Shown: piece by piece, positions 28,773 through 39,026 of the stretch
Position numbering within the stretch: position 1 is the stretch's first letter
Layout of the letters: every line of letters begins with the position of its first letter
From: Natronospiraceae bacterium
GTDB lineage: Bacteria; Pseudomonadota; Gammaproteobacteria; Natronospirales; Natronospiraceae
DNA length: 39,026 nucleotides
Assembly (NCBI GenBank): GCA_007133205.1
Contig: SLND01000073.1
Coordinates: 1 to 39,026, forward strand
Direction of reading: 5' to 3'
The notes under the pieces: model-generated
What the model was told of the DNA's origin: nothing
Database searches by the model: none
Seen by the model: only the letters and a program-made list of their open reading frames with translations
Position numbers and translations under genes: made by a program

Positions 28773-30545
28773 TCACTCAGCCCTGTGTTCGACCCGTTCG
28801 GCCTTGAATTGTTCGCCGTCATGATGGATCACGGCGGTGTCAGTGAGGGGGGCTTCCCCGGCGTTGGCGAATTCCACCTCGGTCGGCAGGTGACGATGAA
28901 AGAAATGGGACTCGTCCGCCGGGTAGAGGGGCATGGGGATGCCGTCAGCGGCGCGCAGGAGCAGGCGGTCCTGGTCACGCTCGATCCGGATCCGGCTGCC
29001 GTCATCGGTCTCGTACAGGCCGGCGTGTGCCTCGAGTACCTGCTCCCCCACCGAGGCAATCCGGCGTACGGCCGAACTCTGGGTGGGTTCCATGCGGTGA
29101 GCGAGCTGGCGTCGGCCTTCCTGGACCATTTCCAGGCGGTTCACGCTGCCCGCCTCATCATCGAGAAAGCGTACTTGTGCATCCACTCCCCGGGTAAAGA
29201 AGGTGTCGCTGTCGCTGGGATACAGGCGCAGGCTCGAGCGACCGGGGGCCTGGATATAGAGGTGGTCGCCGCGCTTGCGCACGTGCAGCACGAAACCCGG
29301 CGCGACCTGGTAGCGCCCGGCGTAGAGCGCCAGCACCGCCCGGTCCAGGTCCACTGTTTCCTCCAGGGGAGGCACTTCGGTCCCGGGTGCGAGGGTCGCG
29401 AATCCCAGTGTCTCGACGCTGTTACCGGTGTTCGACAGGACCACCACGCCACGCTCGCCGTCGGCGGTGAAGCCGGCGAATCCGGCGTGCCCGCCGGTGC
29501 GACCCGCATGCCAGACGAACTCGCGGCCATTGCGTTCAAGCAGGTGCCAGCCCAGGGCCATGCCCGCACTCCCGTCGGAGGCCGGAATCCGGGGCTCGAC
29601 GATCTCGGCCAGATCGGCCCCGGGAGAGCCACGCTCGTCATGGCGATGTGCCTCCGGGGCCATGTGGGCTTCGAGCCACCGGATGAGATCGCGGGTTGAC
29701 GACTTGAGACCGCTGGCCGCCAGGAAGGCAGGCTGCTCCCAGTGCGGGGTCGCCTTGAGGTCGAAATCGTGGCCCCGGGCGAGGCGGTCGCGCTGGTCCG
29801 GATCGGGGGAGATCACCGTATCGGGGAGCTCCAGTGGCCCGGTGATGTACTTTTCGAGCAATTCCTCGAATTCCGCACCTTCGCGGTCCTGCAGGATTTC
29901 GCCGAGCAGGGCGTAGCCGAGATTGGAGTAACCGAACTGTTCGCCCGGATCCAGGTGAGGTTCGAGGCGACTCAGGTAGTCACGCAGTTCGCCCGGCTGG
30001 TAGTCCTCGAATGGTCCCCTGAAACTTTCCCGGGGCAGATCGGAGGGTTCGGCCGGAATGCCTGCGGTATGGGTGGCAAGGTGCACAAGGCGCACCTTCT
30101 CGGCCAGTCGAGCCGGCAACTCGAGTTCCCCGGTGACGGCGTCCTCAAGCGAGACGTGAAGTGGCATCTCCGATGCCCGGGCCTCGCGGGTCATCAGGGC
30201 GGCGGTGAAGGGCTTGGTCAGCGAGCCGATCTCGAAAAGGGTGTCCGGATCCGGGCGCGGGCCATTGTCCCCCTCCGGCCCGAAGGCCTGGAACTGGCGT
30301 TCCTTGCCGTCGGTGACCCCGATGATCACGGAATGGTAGTAATCGGCCTCGATCCGGTGCTCGACCGCTTCGCGGACCGTGTCCGGGATCAGGGTGTCGG
30401 AGGCGGCCGGCGTGCACAGACCACTCACAAGCAGCCCCGCAAGCGCGAGCCCCCCGGTGCGCCAAGCGGCAGGGCGGCCGGGAGGATGCCGTGGCCGGGG
30501 AGGCCGGCGCGGGGTTACACTGTGCAATTGAATCGCCCTCATCAT
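28773..30545 (-). CDS. Serine hydrolase (beta-lactamase class C family) with two C-terminal accessory repeats
   Basis: 590 aa; SxxK in [15 protein letters not shown] in [15 protein letters not shown] in [13 protein letters not shown]-terminal signal anchor. Confidence 0.88.
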   Translation of the reverse strand: MMRAIQLHSVTPRRPPRPRHPPGRPAAWRTGGLALAGLLVSGLCTPAASDTLIPDTVREAVEHRIEADYYHSVIIGVTDGKERQFQAFGPEGDNGPRPDPDTLFEIGSLTKPFTAALMTREARASEMPLHVSLEDAVTGELELPARLAEKVRLVHLATHTAGIPAEPSDLPRESFRGPFEDYQPGELRDYLSRLEPHLDPGEQFGYSNLGYALLGEILQDREGAEFEELLEKYITGPLELPDTVISPDPDQRDRLARGHDFDLKATPHWEQPAFLAASGLKSSTRDLIRWLEAHMAPEAHRHDERGSPGADLAEIVEPRIPASDGSAGMALGWHLLERNGREFVWHAGRTGGHAGFAGFTADGERGVVVLSNTGNSVETLGFATLAPGTEVPPLEETVDLDRAVLALYAGRYQVAPGFVLHVRKRGDHLYIQAPGRSSLRLYPSDSDTFFTRGVDAQVRFLDDEAGSVNRLEMVQEGRRQLAHRMEPTQSSAVRRIASVGEQVLEAHAGLYETDDGSRIRIERDQDRLLLRAADGIPMPLYPADESHFFHRHLPTEVEFANAGEAPLTDTAVIHHDGEQFKAERVEHRAE

Positions 30546-30571
30546 CCGAAAAGCCTACACGAAGCCCTGTC

Positions 30572-31387
30572 ATGTCCGTCACCGCCGAGGAAATCAGTCA
30601 CACCGTGCGTCGGCTCGGAAAGCGCCTGCGCACGCATACGGCCCGCGCCATCACCGACTATGACATGATCGGTGACGGTGATCGGGTGCTGGTGTGCCTG
30701 TCCGGGGGCAAGGATTCCTACACCCTGCTGGATATGCTCCTTGAGCTGCAGCGGGTCGCGCCGATCCGCTTTCACCTGGCAGCGGTCAACCTGGACCAGA
30801 AGCAACCCGGTTTTCCCGAGCATGTCCTCCCCGAATACCTCGACTCCCTGGGCATTGAATACCACATCCTCGAACAGGATACCTACAGTGTGGTCCGGGA
30901 GGTGGTACCGGAGGGCAAGAGCTTCTGCGGGTTGTGTTCGCGGTTGCGGCGGGGGGCCCTGTACGAATTCGCCGCCCGCCATGGTTTTGACCGCATCGCC
31001 CTCGGCCACCACCGGGACGACATTGTCGAGACCCTGTTCCTGAACCTGTTTCATGGCGGGCGGCTGAAGGCCATGCCGCCCAAGTTGCGGTCCGATGACG
31101 GGCGCAATGTGGTGATTCGCCCGCTGGCCTATTGCAGCGAGGACGATATCGCCCGCTACGCCCGGGCCCGGGATTTCCCCATCATTCCCTGCAATCTGTG
31201 CGGATCCCAGGAAAACCTCCAGCGCCAGGCGATCAAGGCCATGCTCGCGGAGTGGGAGCGTACCGCGCCGGGACGCAGCGAGAAGATCTTCCGTGCGATC
31301 CAGAACGTCTCGCCCTCCCAGCTGGCGGATCGTTCTCTGTTCGATTTCGCCGGCCTCGAAACCGACCGGCGAGCCGCCGAGGACTGA
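30572..31387 (+). CDS. ttcA: tRNA 2-thiocytidine(32) synthetase TtcA
   Basis: Start [21 protein letters not shown]-loop [17 protein letters not shown] and CNLCGS cysteine motifs. Confidence 0.96.
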   Translation: MSVTAEEISHTVRRLGKRLRTHTARAITDYDMIGDGDRVLVCLSGGKDSYTLLDMLLELQRVAPIRFHLAAVNLDQKQPGFPEHVLPEYLDSLGIEYHILEQDTYSVVREVVPEGKSFCGLCSRLRRGALYEFAARHGFDRIALGHHRDDIVETLFLNLFHGGRLKAMPPKLRSDDGRNVVIRPLAYCSEDDIARYARARDFPIIPCNLCGSQENLQRQAIKAMLAEWERTAPGRSEKIFRAIQNVSPSQLADRSLFDFAGLETDRRAAED

Positions 31388-31466
31388 GCCCGGTCACGGC
31401 CGGGTTTCGGCCGGCCACAAGGCTGTTTCGCGGCCCGGGAACAGCCCTGATCAGGTGCCGCCCCCC

Positions 31467-31494
31467 TTGACTCTGCAATTTTCATCCCTATTAT
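31467..31494 (+). promoter_or_regulatory. Sigma70-type promoter of groESL
   Basis: TTGACT - 16 nt - TATTAT immediately upstream of and overlapping CIRCE by one base. Confidence 0.7.
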
Positions 31495-31520
31495 TAGCAC
31501 TCGAATTCGGCGAGTGCTAA
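31494..31520. promoter_or_regulatory. CIRCE element (HrcA operator)
   Basis: TTAGCACTC-gaattcggc-GAGTGCTAA: perfect match to TTAGCACTC-N9-GAGTGCTAA. Confidence 0.97.
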
Positions 31521-31643
31521 CAGCCGATCCCCGGAAGCGGATCCGGATCAGCCCCTCGGGCTGATCACCGGTGCGTTCCCGGGGCGGTGGCAGGGCTCGC
31601 CCTGGAAAGTGGTTCAACAACAACCTGTGGAGGAACTGGCGCC

Positions 31644-31934
31644 ATGAAGATGCGTCCACTGCACGATCGCGTTGTGGTCAAGCGCGTTGAGGAAGAACAG
31701 AAGACCGAGGGCGGGATCGTCATCCCCGACTCGGCCGCCGAGAAGCCGATCCGGGGCGAAGTCGTCGCCGTCGGCAGCGGCAAGCCGCTCGACAACGGCG
31801 AGACCCGCAGTCTCGACGTGAAGGCCGGCGACAAGGTCCTGTTCGGCAAGTTTGCCGGCACCGAGGTCAAGGTGGATGGCGAAGAACTGCTGGTGATGCG
31901 CGAAGACGACATCATGGCCGTCTTCGAAGGCTGA
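31644..31934 (+). CDS. groES: Co-chaperonin GroES
   Basis: [43 protein letters not shown]. Confidence 0.98.
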   Translation: MKMRPLHDRVVVKRVEEEQKTEGGIVIPDSAAEKPIRGEVVAVGSGKPLDNGETRSLDVKAGDKVLFGKFAGTEVKVDGEELLVMREDDIMAVFEG

Positions 31935-32007
31935 TACGCAGGATTCTCCGCCTGATGCAATTCAAGCGCTGAAACCTGGATTCGCAGAAACTTGAATCAA
32001 GAGGTAA

Positions 32008-33660
<1,653 letters not shown>

Positions 33661-33690
33661 AGCCGCAACCGCCTTTTCCGCAAGGCAGGG

Positions 33691-33723
33691 AACCCCGTCA
33701 CGATCGTGGCGGGGTTCTTTTTT
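33691..33723 (+). terminator. Rho-independent terminator after groEL
   Basis: aaccccgtcacgatcgtggcggggttcttttttt-type stem with T-run. Confidence 0.92.
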
Positions 33724-33733
33724 GAGGGTCGAT

Positions 33734-33764
33734 AAAAAATCCCCCGCCGGAATCCGGCGGGGGA
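33734..33764 (-). terminator. Rho-independent terminator of the VWA lipoprotein gene
   Basis: Minus strand reads tcccccgccgg-att-ccggcggggga followed by tttttt. Confidence 0.9.
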
Positions 33765-33795
33765 GGTTGGAAGGCAAGTCCTGGCGAGGCGGGAG

Positions 33796-35019
33796 TCAGC
33801 CGCGCTCGATGACGGCAGTCACGCCCCAGGTCTTGCCGGCAGCTTCCACGTCGAAGGTCAGGGTGAAAGTGTGTGCGTCGGTATCCACCGCGCAGGCCCG
33901 GGTGGTCCGCTCCGTGGTGATGGCCTTCACGGCCGGAATCTCGGTCAGTTCCACGTCGCAGTCCTCGGGGGTCAGGCAGCCGTCGATCTCGGTAAACGCG
34001 CCGCCCGTGGCATCGGACAGGTTGTCCATGGCGTAGAAATCGCCGGAGCAGGACAGGCCATTCTGTTCCCAGATGATATCGACACGTACCCCGTCACTGG
34101 AGAGTTCACTCTCGAGCTCGTCGGTATTCGGCGGCCACCAGTTGCTGGTCTCGTCCAGATCGAAAGAGGTGCCCGGCCCCATTGTTTCCTGGGTGTGGGA
34201 ACAGGCATCACCGATCGCGATGAACACCCGACCGGCATCTTCCCGCCAGGCCATTTCCTTGTTCAGGAAATCGATGGGACCAAGGAAATTCTCCGGAATG
34301 TCCCCGCCACCGGCACCGGTTCCCACCACATCGGAAACCTCGTTGAAAAACTCCTGCATGTCATTGGGGCTGATCAGGTCGAGGCCGGTATCGGGCCGTT
34401 CCACCGAGTCAAAGTCGGGCGGTTCGCCCAGGGTGCCCCGAGATATGGAGTCGGTGTAGTCGGTTTCCCCTTCCGGCCGCATGGTGGCGTAGGCATCTCC
34501 CAACGTGATACCGGTAAAGCGGACGTCCAGATCGGCCAGTTCGTCGGCAAAGTCCACGATACGGTCGGCAAATACGCCGGCCGCGCCGCCCATGCTGCCG
34601 GTGGTGTCCAGGCTGACAGCTATGTCATAGAAATCCCCGCGGCCGGCTGAACCCAGGGGCACGTCCTCGCAAGTCAAACCCTCCGGGCTGCTTTCCGCGA
34701 GCGGTGCCCCGGCGGTGCCCGGTGGCAGCAGGGCATCTCCCTCCTGGATCTGCACGTTGGTGACATCCGGCTTGTGTACCTCGTCGTCCACCTGGACACC
34801 ACTGACCCGGATGCCGAGGCCCCCGTCGTCCGCGGTGAAGAAGCCGACAGAGGGGTTGAATGTCTCCTCGCTGTCATAGGAGATCTCGGTCGCCTTGTAT
34901 TGTCCGACGGCGCCGTTGTCGTCATCATCGTCACTGCTGAAGCAGCCGCTGAGGGCGAGTGAGGCGCATAGGGTCGCCGTCCCTGCCAAATAAATCCAAG
35001 TTGGTTTGCGTTTCGTCAT
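33796..35019 (-). CDS. Lipoprotein with von Willebrand factor A-like domain
   Basis: Start MTKRKPTWIYLAGTATLCASLALSGC (lipobox LSGC); MIDAS-like DIAVSLDTTGSM; DAGRVFIAIGDACSH. Confidence 0.8.
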   Translation of the reverse strand: MTKRKPTWIYLAGTATLCASLALSGCFSSDDDDDNGAVGQYKATEISYDSEETFNPSVGFFTADDGGLGIRVSGVQVDDEVHKPDVTNVQIQEGDALLPPGTAGAPLAESSPEGLTCEDVPLGSAGRGDFYDIAVSLDTTGSMGGAAGVFADRIVDFADELADLDVRFTGITLGDAYATMRPEGETDYTDSISRGTLGEPPDFDSVERPDTGLDLISPNDMQEFFNEVSDVVGTGAGGGDIPENFLGPIDFLNKEMAWREDAGRVFIAIGDACSHTQETMGPGTSFDLDETSNWWPPNTDELESELSSDGVRVDIIWEQNGLSCSGDFYAMDNLSDATGGAFTEIDGCLTPEDCDVELTEIPAVKAITTERTTRACAVDTDAHTFTLTFDVEAAGKTWGVTAVIERG

Positions 35020-35211
35020 GGTCGTTCTCCCTGTATTTTGCATCTTTACATACACCGGTGGCAGAAAAGCGAGTATCGCTTCACGAATTGTTCGCCTCCC
35101 CACGAAAAATTCCGAACCCGGTGAACATTGGCCAAGTCTGGAGAATCCTCACTTCGGTGGAGGATATGTCAGTTATGCTCCGTGACGCCTGTCTAGTCAA
35201 CATATAACCGC

Positions 35212-35239
35212 CCCCCCAAATGAGGCCCCCCAAATCAGG
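35212..35239. repeat. Tandem 14-bp repeat CCCCCCAAATgAGG/CCCCCCAAATcAGG
   Basis: 13/14 identical units about 190 bp upstream of the VWA lipoprotein start. Confidence 0.75.
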
Positions 35240-35408
35240 AGTATTGGTCTCATCCGTGCAAGATTCCCTTGTTTATCAGGGTGTTGGAAGTGTGGCGAGG
35301 AGTTGGGGAGGTACTTGAGAAATTTCGCCCCGAGGTCCTGATAGCGGAACTTCCGCTTCCTCCCGGGAGGGCACCGGCGTTCTCGGTTTTGGTCAGCAAT
35401 TTAGTATT

Positions 35409-37553
35409 TCAGGACGCTGTCTCGATCAGCCAGTATCGTGCCCGGGTCGTACGATACACGTCCTCGGGTCGGAACGACCTGCTGATTTCACGGCAGCGAA
35501 AACGTTCTCCGTGCGGCACCCGAGGTTCGAACTCCGGAGCGGAAACGAACAAGAGCATTTCGCCCTTCGGAGACAAGCGCCCGGGGCAGCTGTCCAGTTG
35601 TCGTTGAAACATCGAGAGCGCTGCGTTTCCGGCTTTGCCAGAGCCTGTTTCCGGCAGTGCAAGCAGGATGTGATCCCACCGATCGGGGTCGACGCAATTC
35701 GTCCAGGTGTCGTGACCCGCGACGCGGACCCGGTACGTAGTTCCCTTGAGGCGATTAAGTTTGCCCTGCTCTCGGGCCCAACGTGCGTCATGCTCTGAGT
35801 CGACCAGTGTGAGGGTCTCGCGTGCGCCGCCAAGGGCGGCGCGAACTGCAGCCGCTCCCGCGTCGGCGAACAGGATCAGTACGCTTTGGCCTGCAGCGCC
35901 GCGGGCGAGATGCTCACGGAGGTGACGCTGGCGAAGATCGAGCCCCGTTTCCTCCGGGTTCGCAGGCCATGTCCTGAATACCGCATCGCCTTCACGTACT
36001 TGGCATGTGAGAGAGTCATCCGGAGTCTGGCCGGGGACGCAGACATGGACACGTTCAGGTGGTGTTCCGGTGACTCGCCCTGCAGCTTCCACCAGCCCGG
36101 CGAGGCGCGCCTGTTTATCCATGGTGGCTCGATGCTCGGGCTCATTGCTGGAGCTACCTCCGCCTGCCTTGCCGCGGCCGCGTGCCGGTTGGACCTTGAT
36201 ACGCAAGTTGCTCCCCAATTGTTCGACGCACAGCGGGAAATCGGGCAGATCATGATCGAACAGGCGCACCGCATCGGTTTGCCAGTTTCGTGCCTTGCGG
36301 CGCAGGTGCTTGAGGTTCTTTTCCAGGCGATTGACCGCATCCCGTGCGGCATTCTCCCGGTCGTCCAAGGCCCGTGTCAGTTGCAACAGATGACAGTCCA
36401 GCCCGCCATTGCGGGTGGTCTGAATCTGTTCAAAACGCATGCCGGAGGGTTGCAGGTGATTCGGGTCACCGCACAGCAGCCAGGCGTCGGGAGAATGAGT
36501 ACCGCTGCGGAGCATTCTCCCCAGGCTCGCGGCCAGTTGCAGCACGTCGCCTCGGTTGCCGATGCGCTCGCCGTAGGGCAGGTTGCCGACCACCACGCCG
36601 GGCCCGCCCGGCGCGCTGCCTCGCGCGGCGGGTCGGTGGGCCACCACCAGGTCTTCCGCGACTCCGGCGGCCTCGGCATTGGCCCTTGCCTGGGAGACAG
36701 CGGTGCTGTCGGCATCGCTGCCGATGATGCGTCCGGTGAATTCATTGTCGTCCCCGTCGCGGGCCTGACGACACTGCTCCTGCCACAGCTCCGGCTGGTG
36801 GACGGGCCAACCGGCAAAGCCCCAGGGCCGTCCCGGGTCCCGCGCCGGGCGCCCGAGGGCCATCAGCGCGGCTTCGATCACCAGGGTGCCGGAGCCGCAG
36901 ACCGGGTCCAGCAGGTGCTGGCCCTCGGCCGCGCGCCGGGGCCAGTCCGCCGCGATCAGCAGCGCCGCGGCCAGGTGTTCCTTCATGGGCGCTTCGCCGT
37001 CCTCACTGCGATAGCCGCGCCGATGGAGGCTGCCGGCCCCCAGGTCACGAAAGAGCTGCAGGCGTCCCCGGTGAAAGCGGGCGTGAATGAGCACATCGGG
37101 AAAACTCGGGTCCACATCGGGCCGTTCCCGTCCCGAGGCGCGGATCCGGTCCACGACCGCATCCTTGACCCGCCGCGCCCCGTGGAGGGAGTTGCGCAGC
37201 CAGCCCCCGGTACCCCTGAAATCCACCGCAATGCGCGCGCCATCGGGGATTTCCTTTTCCCAGGCATGCGCCATGGCCGTCTCGTACAGTGCGCCGTCGC
37301 TCCCGGCGGCCCCCTTGTGGATCGGTACCAGCACCCGTCCCGCGGTCCGTGCCAGCAAGAGCACCCGATAGAGGGTCGCGAGGTCAGCACGGGCTTCCAC
37401 GGCCCCCGGCCGGATGTGTTCAATTCCGGCACCGAGTTGTGCCATTTCCTGCGCGACGTATTCGCCCATTCGGGGTGGCCCGAGCACGGTGAAGTCCAGA
37501 TTGGGGAATTCCTTTCCGCCAGTATTGGCTGGCTGGTCGGGCATGCGTATCAT
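35409..37553 (-). CDS. rlmL: Bifunctional 23S rRNA methyltransferase RlmKL-like; C-terminal RlmK half appears degenerate
   Basis: THUMP-like N-terminus; FRDLGAGSLHRRGYR; DPVCGSGTLVIEAALMALG; GNLPYGERIG; second Rossmann-like domain LFADAGAAAVRAALGGARETLTLVDS. Starts at 37553 or 37544. Confidence 0.85.
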   Translation of the reverse strand: MIRMPDQPANTGGKEFPNLDFTVLGPPRMGEYVAQEMAQLGAGIEHIRPGAVEARADLATLYRVLLLARTAGRVLVPIHKGAAGSDGALYETAMAHAWEKEIPDGARIAVDFRGTGGWLRNSLHGARRVKDAVVDRIRASGRERPDVDPSFPDVLIHARFHRGRLQLFRDLGAGSLHRRGYRSEDGEAPMKEHLAAALLIAADWPRRAAEGQHLLDPVCGSGTLVIEAALMALGRPARDPGRPWGFAGWPVHQPELWQEQCRQARDGDDNEFTGRIIGSDADSTAVSQARANAEAAGVAEDLVVAHRPAARGSAPGGPGVVVGNLPYGERIGNRGDVLQLAASLGRMLRSGTHSPDAWLLCGDPNHLQPSGMRFEQIQTTRNGGLDCHLLQLTRALDDRENAARDAVNRLEKNLKHLRRKARNWQTDAVRLFDHDLPDFPLCVEQLGSNLRIKVQPARGRGKAGGGSSSNEPEHRATMDKQARLAGLVEAAGRVTGTPPERVHVCVPGQTPDDSLTCQVREGDAVFRTWPANPEETGLDLRQRHLREHLARGAAGQSVLILFADAGAAAVRAALGGARETLTLVDSEHDARWAREQGKLNRLKGTTYRVRVAGHDTWTNCVDPDRWDHILLALPETGSGKAGNAALSMFQRQLDSCPGRLSPKGEMLLFVSAPEFEPRVPHGERFRCREISRSFRPEDVYRTTRARYWLIETAS

Positions 37554-37717
37554 TCCTTGCCTTGGCTGAAATTGCCCGCCTGACGGGCTCCTTGACGAGC
37601 GCCTCGGTACAGGGCGAATCACCGTCCGCAAGCCGTAAACCTTACCTGAATGACGGTCGATACGTCCTGAATCGGGTATACGCGACTGCCAAACAGAACA
37701 CCCAGATGGAGGAATAC

Positions 37718-38257
37718 ATGATCAAGCGCCTTTCGAACAGCATCCTGGCCCTGCTGGCCGCCTCGGCCCTGCTGTGTGCCGGCAATGCCCTGGCCGCCAA
37801 CAAGGCGGGCACCTACGTCCAGGGCCACTACGCGGAATTCGACGACAGCGACAACGACGGGTTCGGGATCGCGGGATCCTGGATGGTGCGCGAGGACATC
37901 CGCCTGTTCGGTGAATACACCACCATGGAATTCAGTGACATGGCCGTCCTCGGCGGCGGGTATCGTCTGTTCGCCGATGATCAGTGGTACTTCGAACTGG
38001 GTGCCAGCTATCAGGATTTTGACCTGGATGACGGAGGGCCGGCGGTGCATGGCCTGGTCGATTACGAGCCCATTCCGGATCTCACCCTCACCGGCAAGCT
38101 GGAATACCTGATGTACGACGAGGTCGATGACCAGCTTGTGGTGGGCCTGGGCGTCGACTACGCCTTCACCCCGGAATTCTCGGCCTTCTTCAGCTACGAG
38201 GAGCAGACCGACATCAGCGCCAATATGGGCCGGTTGGGCGTACGCTACGCCTTCTGA
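37718..38257 (+). CDS. Small outer-membrane beta-barrel protein
   Basis: 179 aa from MIKRLSNSILALLAASALLCAGNALA (signal peptide); amphipathic beta repeats; C-terminal GRLGVRYAF ends in Phe; GGAGG RBS. Confidence 0.83.
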   Translation: MIKRLSNSILALLAASALLCAGNALAANKAGTYVQGHYAEFDDSDNDGFGIAGSWMVREDIRLFGEYTTMEFSDMAVLGGGYRLFADDQWYFELGASYQDFDLDDGGPAVHGLVDYEPIPDLTLTGKLEYLMYDEVDDQLVVGLGVDYAFTPEFSAFFSYEEQTDISANMGRLGVRYAF

Positions 38258-38342
38258 TCAGAGCAGATTCGAGGCCACCATTCGGGAATGGCTTGGGGCC
38301 CCTGGAGTCCGGGTAACCATTGTCGCCGGATGCCTGGTGAGT

Positions 38343-38438
38343 CCCCCCAAATGGGAGGGCTCCAATGCTGGCCATATTCTGGCGGATGTAATAAGGTTGC
38401 CTTGGCTTGGATGGTCGGAAATGGTGTATCTTGGGGGG
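38343..38438. repeat. Inverted CCCCCCAA...TTGGGGGG motif pair upstream of OMP gene
   Basis: CCCCCCAAAT at 38343-38352 and TTGGGGGG at 38431-38438. Confidence 0.6.
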
Positions 38439-38516
38439 AGTGGTTCTGCAGTAACAGGCCAGTCCTGCCGGAAACCGCGATTCCAAATTCATATCTTGTG
38501 CTCGACGGGAGGTTTC

Positions 38517-39026
38517 ATGAGAAAAGCGAACAAGTATCTTTCCTGCATTGCCCTGGCGTTTGTTGTCCTCGGCATGGCCCTGTCCGGCACTGCCCTGGCG
38601 AGTGACCGGGAGGGTGAAATCCGGGCCGGGGGTGGCATCAACCACAACAGTGCGTCCGGTGTGTCCAACGAGATCGGTTTCCAGATCTACGGTGGCTACA
38701 ACTTCGGCGAACTGTTTGGCGTTGATGACCTGGATTTCCTCGTGGAAGGTGGTTACTGGAACTCGGGTATCGAAATCTGTGCGAATTTCGCGTGTACTTC
38801 TACCACCGACGTGGACGGCATCTGGGCCACCGGTGGGGTTGCCTATCGTTTCAGCGATGACATCAGCTTTCTGGGACGCGCCGGCCTCGATTTCGGCGAG
38901 GACGACGGCCTGATGATCGGTGGCGGGGCGGCCTACCACATGAGCGAGGAGCTGGATCTCATTGGTGAGGTGGTGATTCGTGACAATGTCACCTCGCTCC
39001 AGTTCAACGTCACCTACGGATTCTGA
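38517..39026 (+). CDS. Small outer-membrane beta-barrel protein
   Basis: 169 aa from MRKANKYLSCIALAFVVLGMALSGTALA (signal peptide); alternating hydrophobic strands, SLQFNVTYGF C-terminal signature; GGGAGG RBS; stop codon is the last base triplet of the window. Confidence 0.83.
   Translation: MRKANKYLSCIALAFVVLGMALSGTALASDREGEIRAGGGINHNSASGVSNEIGFQIYGGYNFGELFGVDDLDFLVEGGYWNSGIEICANFACTSTTDVDGIWATGGVAYRFSDDISFLGRAGLDFGEDDGLMIGGGAAYHMSEELDLIGEVVIRDNVTSLQFNVTYGF

Noticed and set aside
35020-35408. Possible small ORF 34959..35207 (82 aa)
   Set aside because: Overlaps the start of the VWA lipoprotein on the opposite strand and has no recognisable features; more likely promoter/leader DNA.
35886-37583. 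565 aa plus-strand ORF
   Set aside because: Antisense shadow of the rlmKL-like gene.

Overview
The window looks like a contiguous chromosomal segment of a GC-rich gammaproteobacterium. The acidic secreted proteins hint at a halophile, but this is inference. It is dominated by housekeeping operons. Left to right: lnt (partial)-corC-ybeY-phoH; an aminotransferase; a chalcone-isomerase-like exported protein; cysQ; queD; a PHP-domain nuclease (RNase AM-like); ydcH-like DUF465; rpmB-rpmG; two lipoproteins; a DedA protein; a DUF2845 protein; an alpha/beta hydrolase; a GMP/IMP nucleotidase-like HAD; rhlB; trxA-rho; purD; purH; fis; dusB; a DUF3426 zinc-ribbon protein; prmA; accC-accB; aroQ; a TlpA-like protein; dsbD-cutA; a serine hydrolase; ttcA; groES-groEL; a VWA lipoprotein; an rlmKL-like gene; and two small outer-membrane beta-barrel proteins. 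I found no CRISPR array, tRNA/rRNA gene, transposase, phage module or obvious defence island, and no convincing new multi-gene system. The most interesting signals are non-coding or degenerate: a ~237-bp nested triple palindrome between convergent genes (11671-11907); a perfect CIRCE operator before groES; an RlmKL whose C-terminal RlmK domain seems to have lost its catalytic motifs; tandem 20-bp palindromes at a divergent promoter; CCCCCCAAAT motifs shared by two envelope-protein loci; and several strong hairpins without U-tracts at gene ends. Start codons were refined from conserved N-termini and RBS context. All calls come from reading the sequence; no database search was run.
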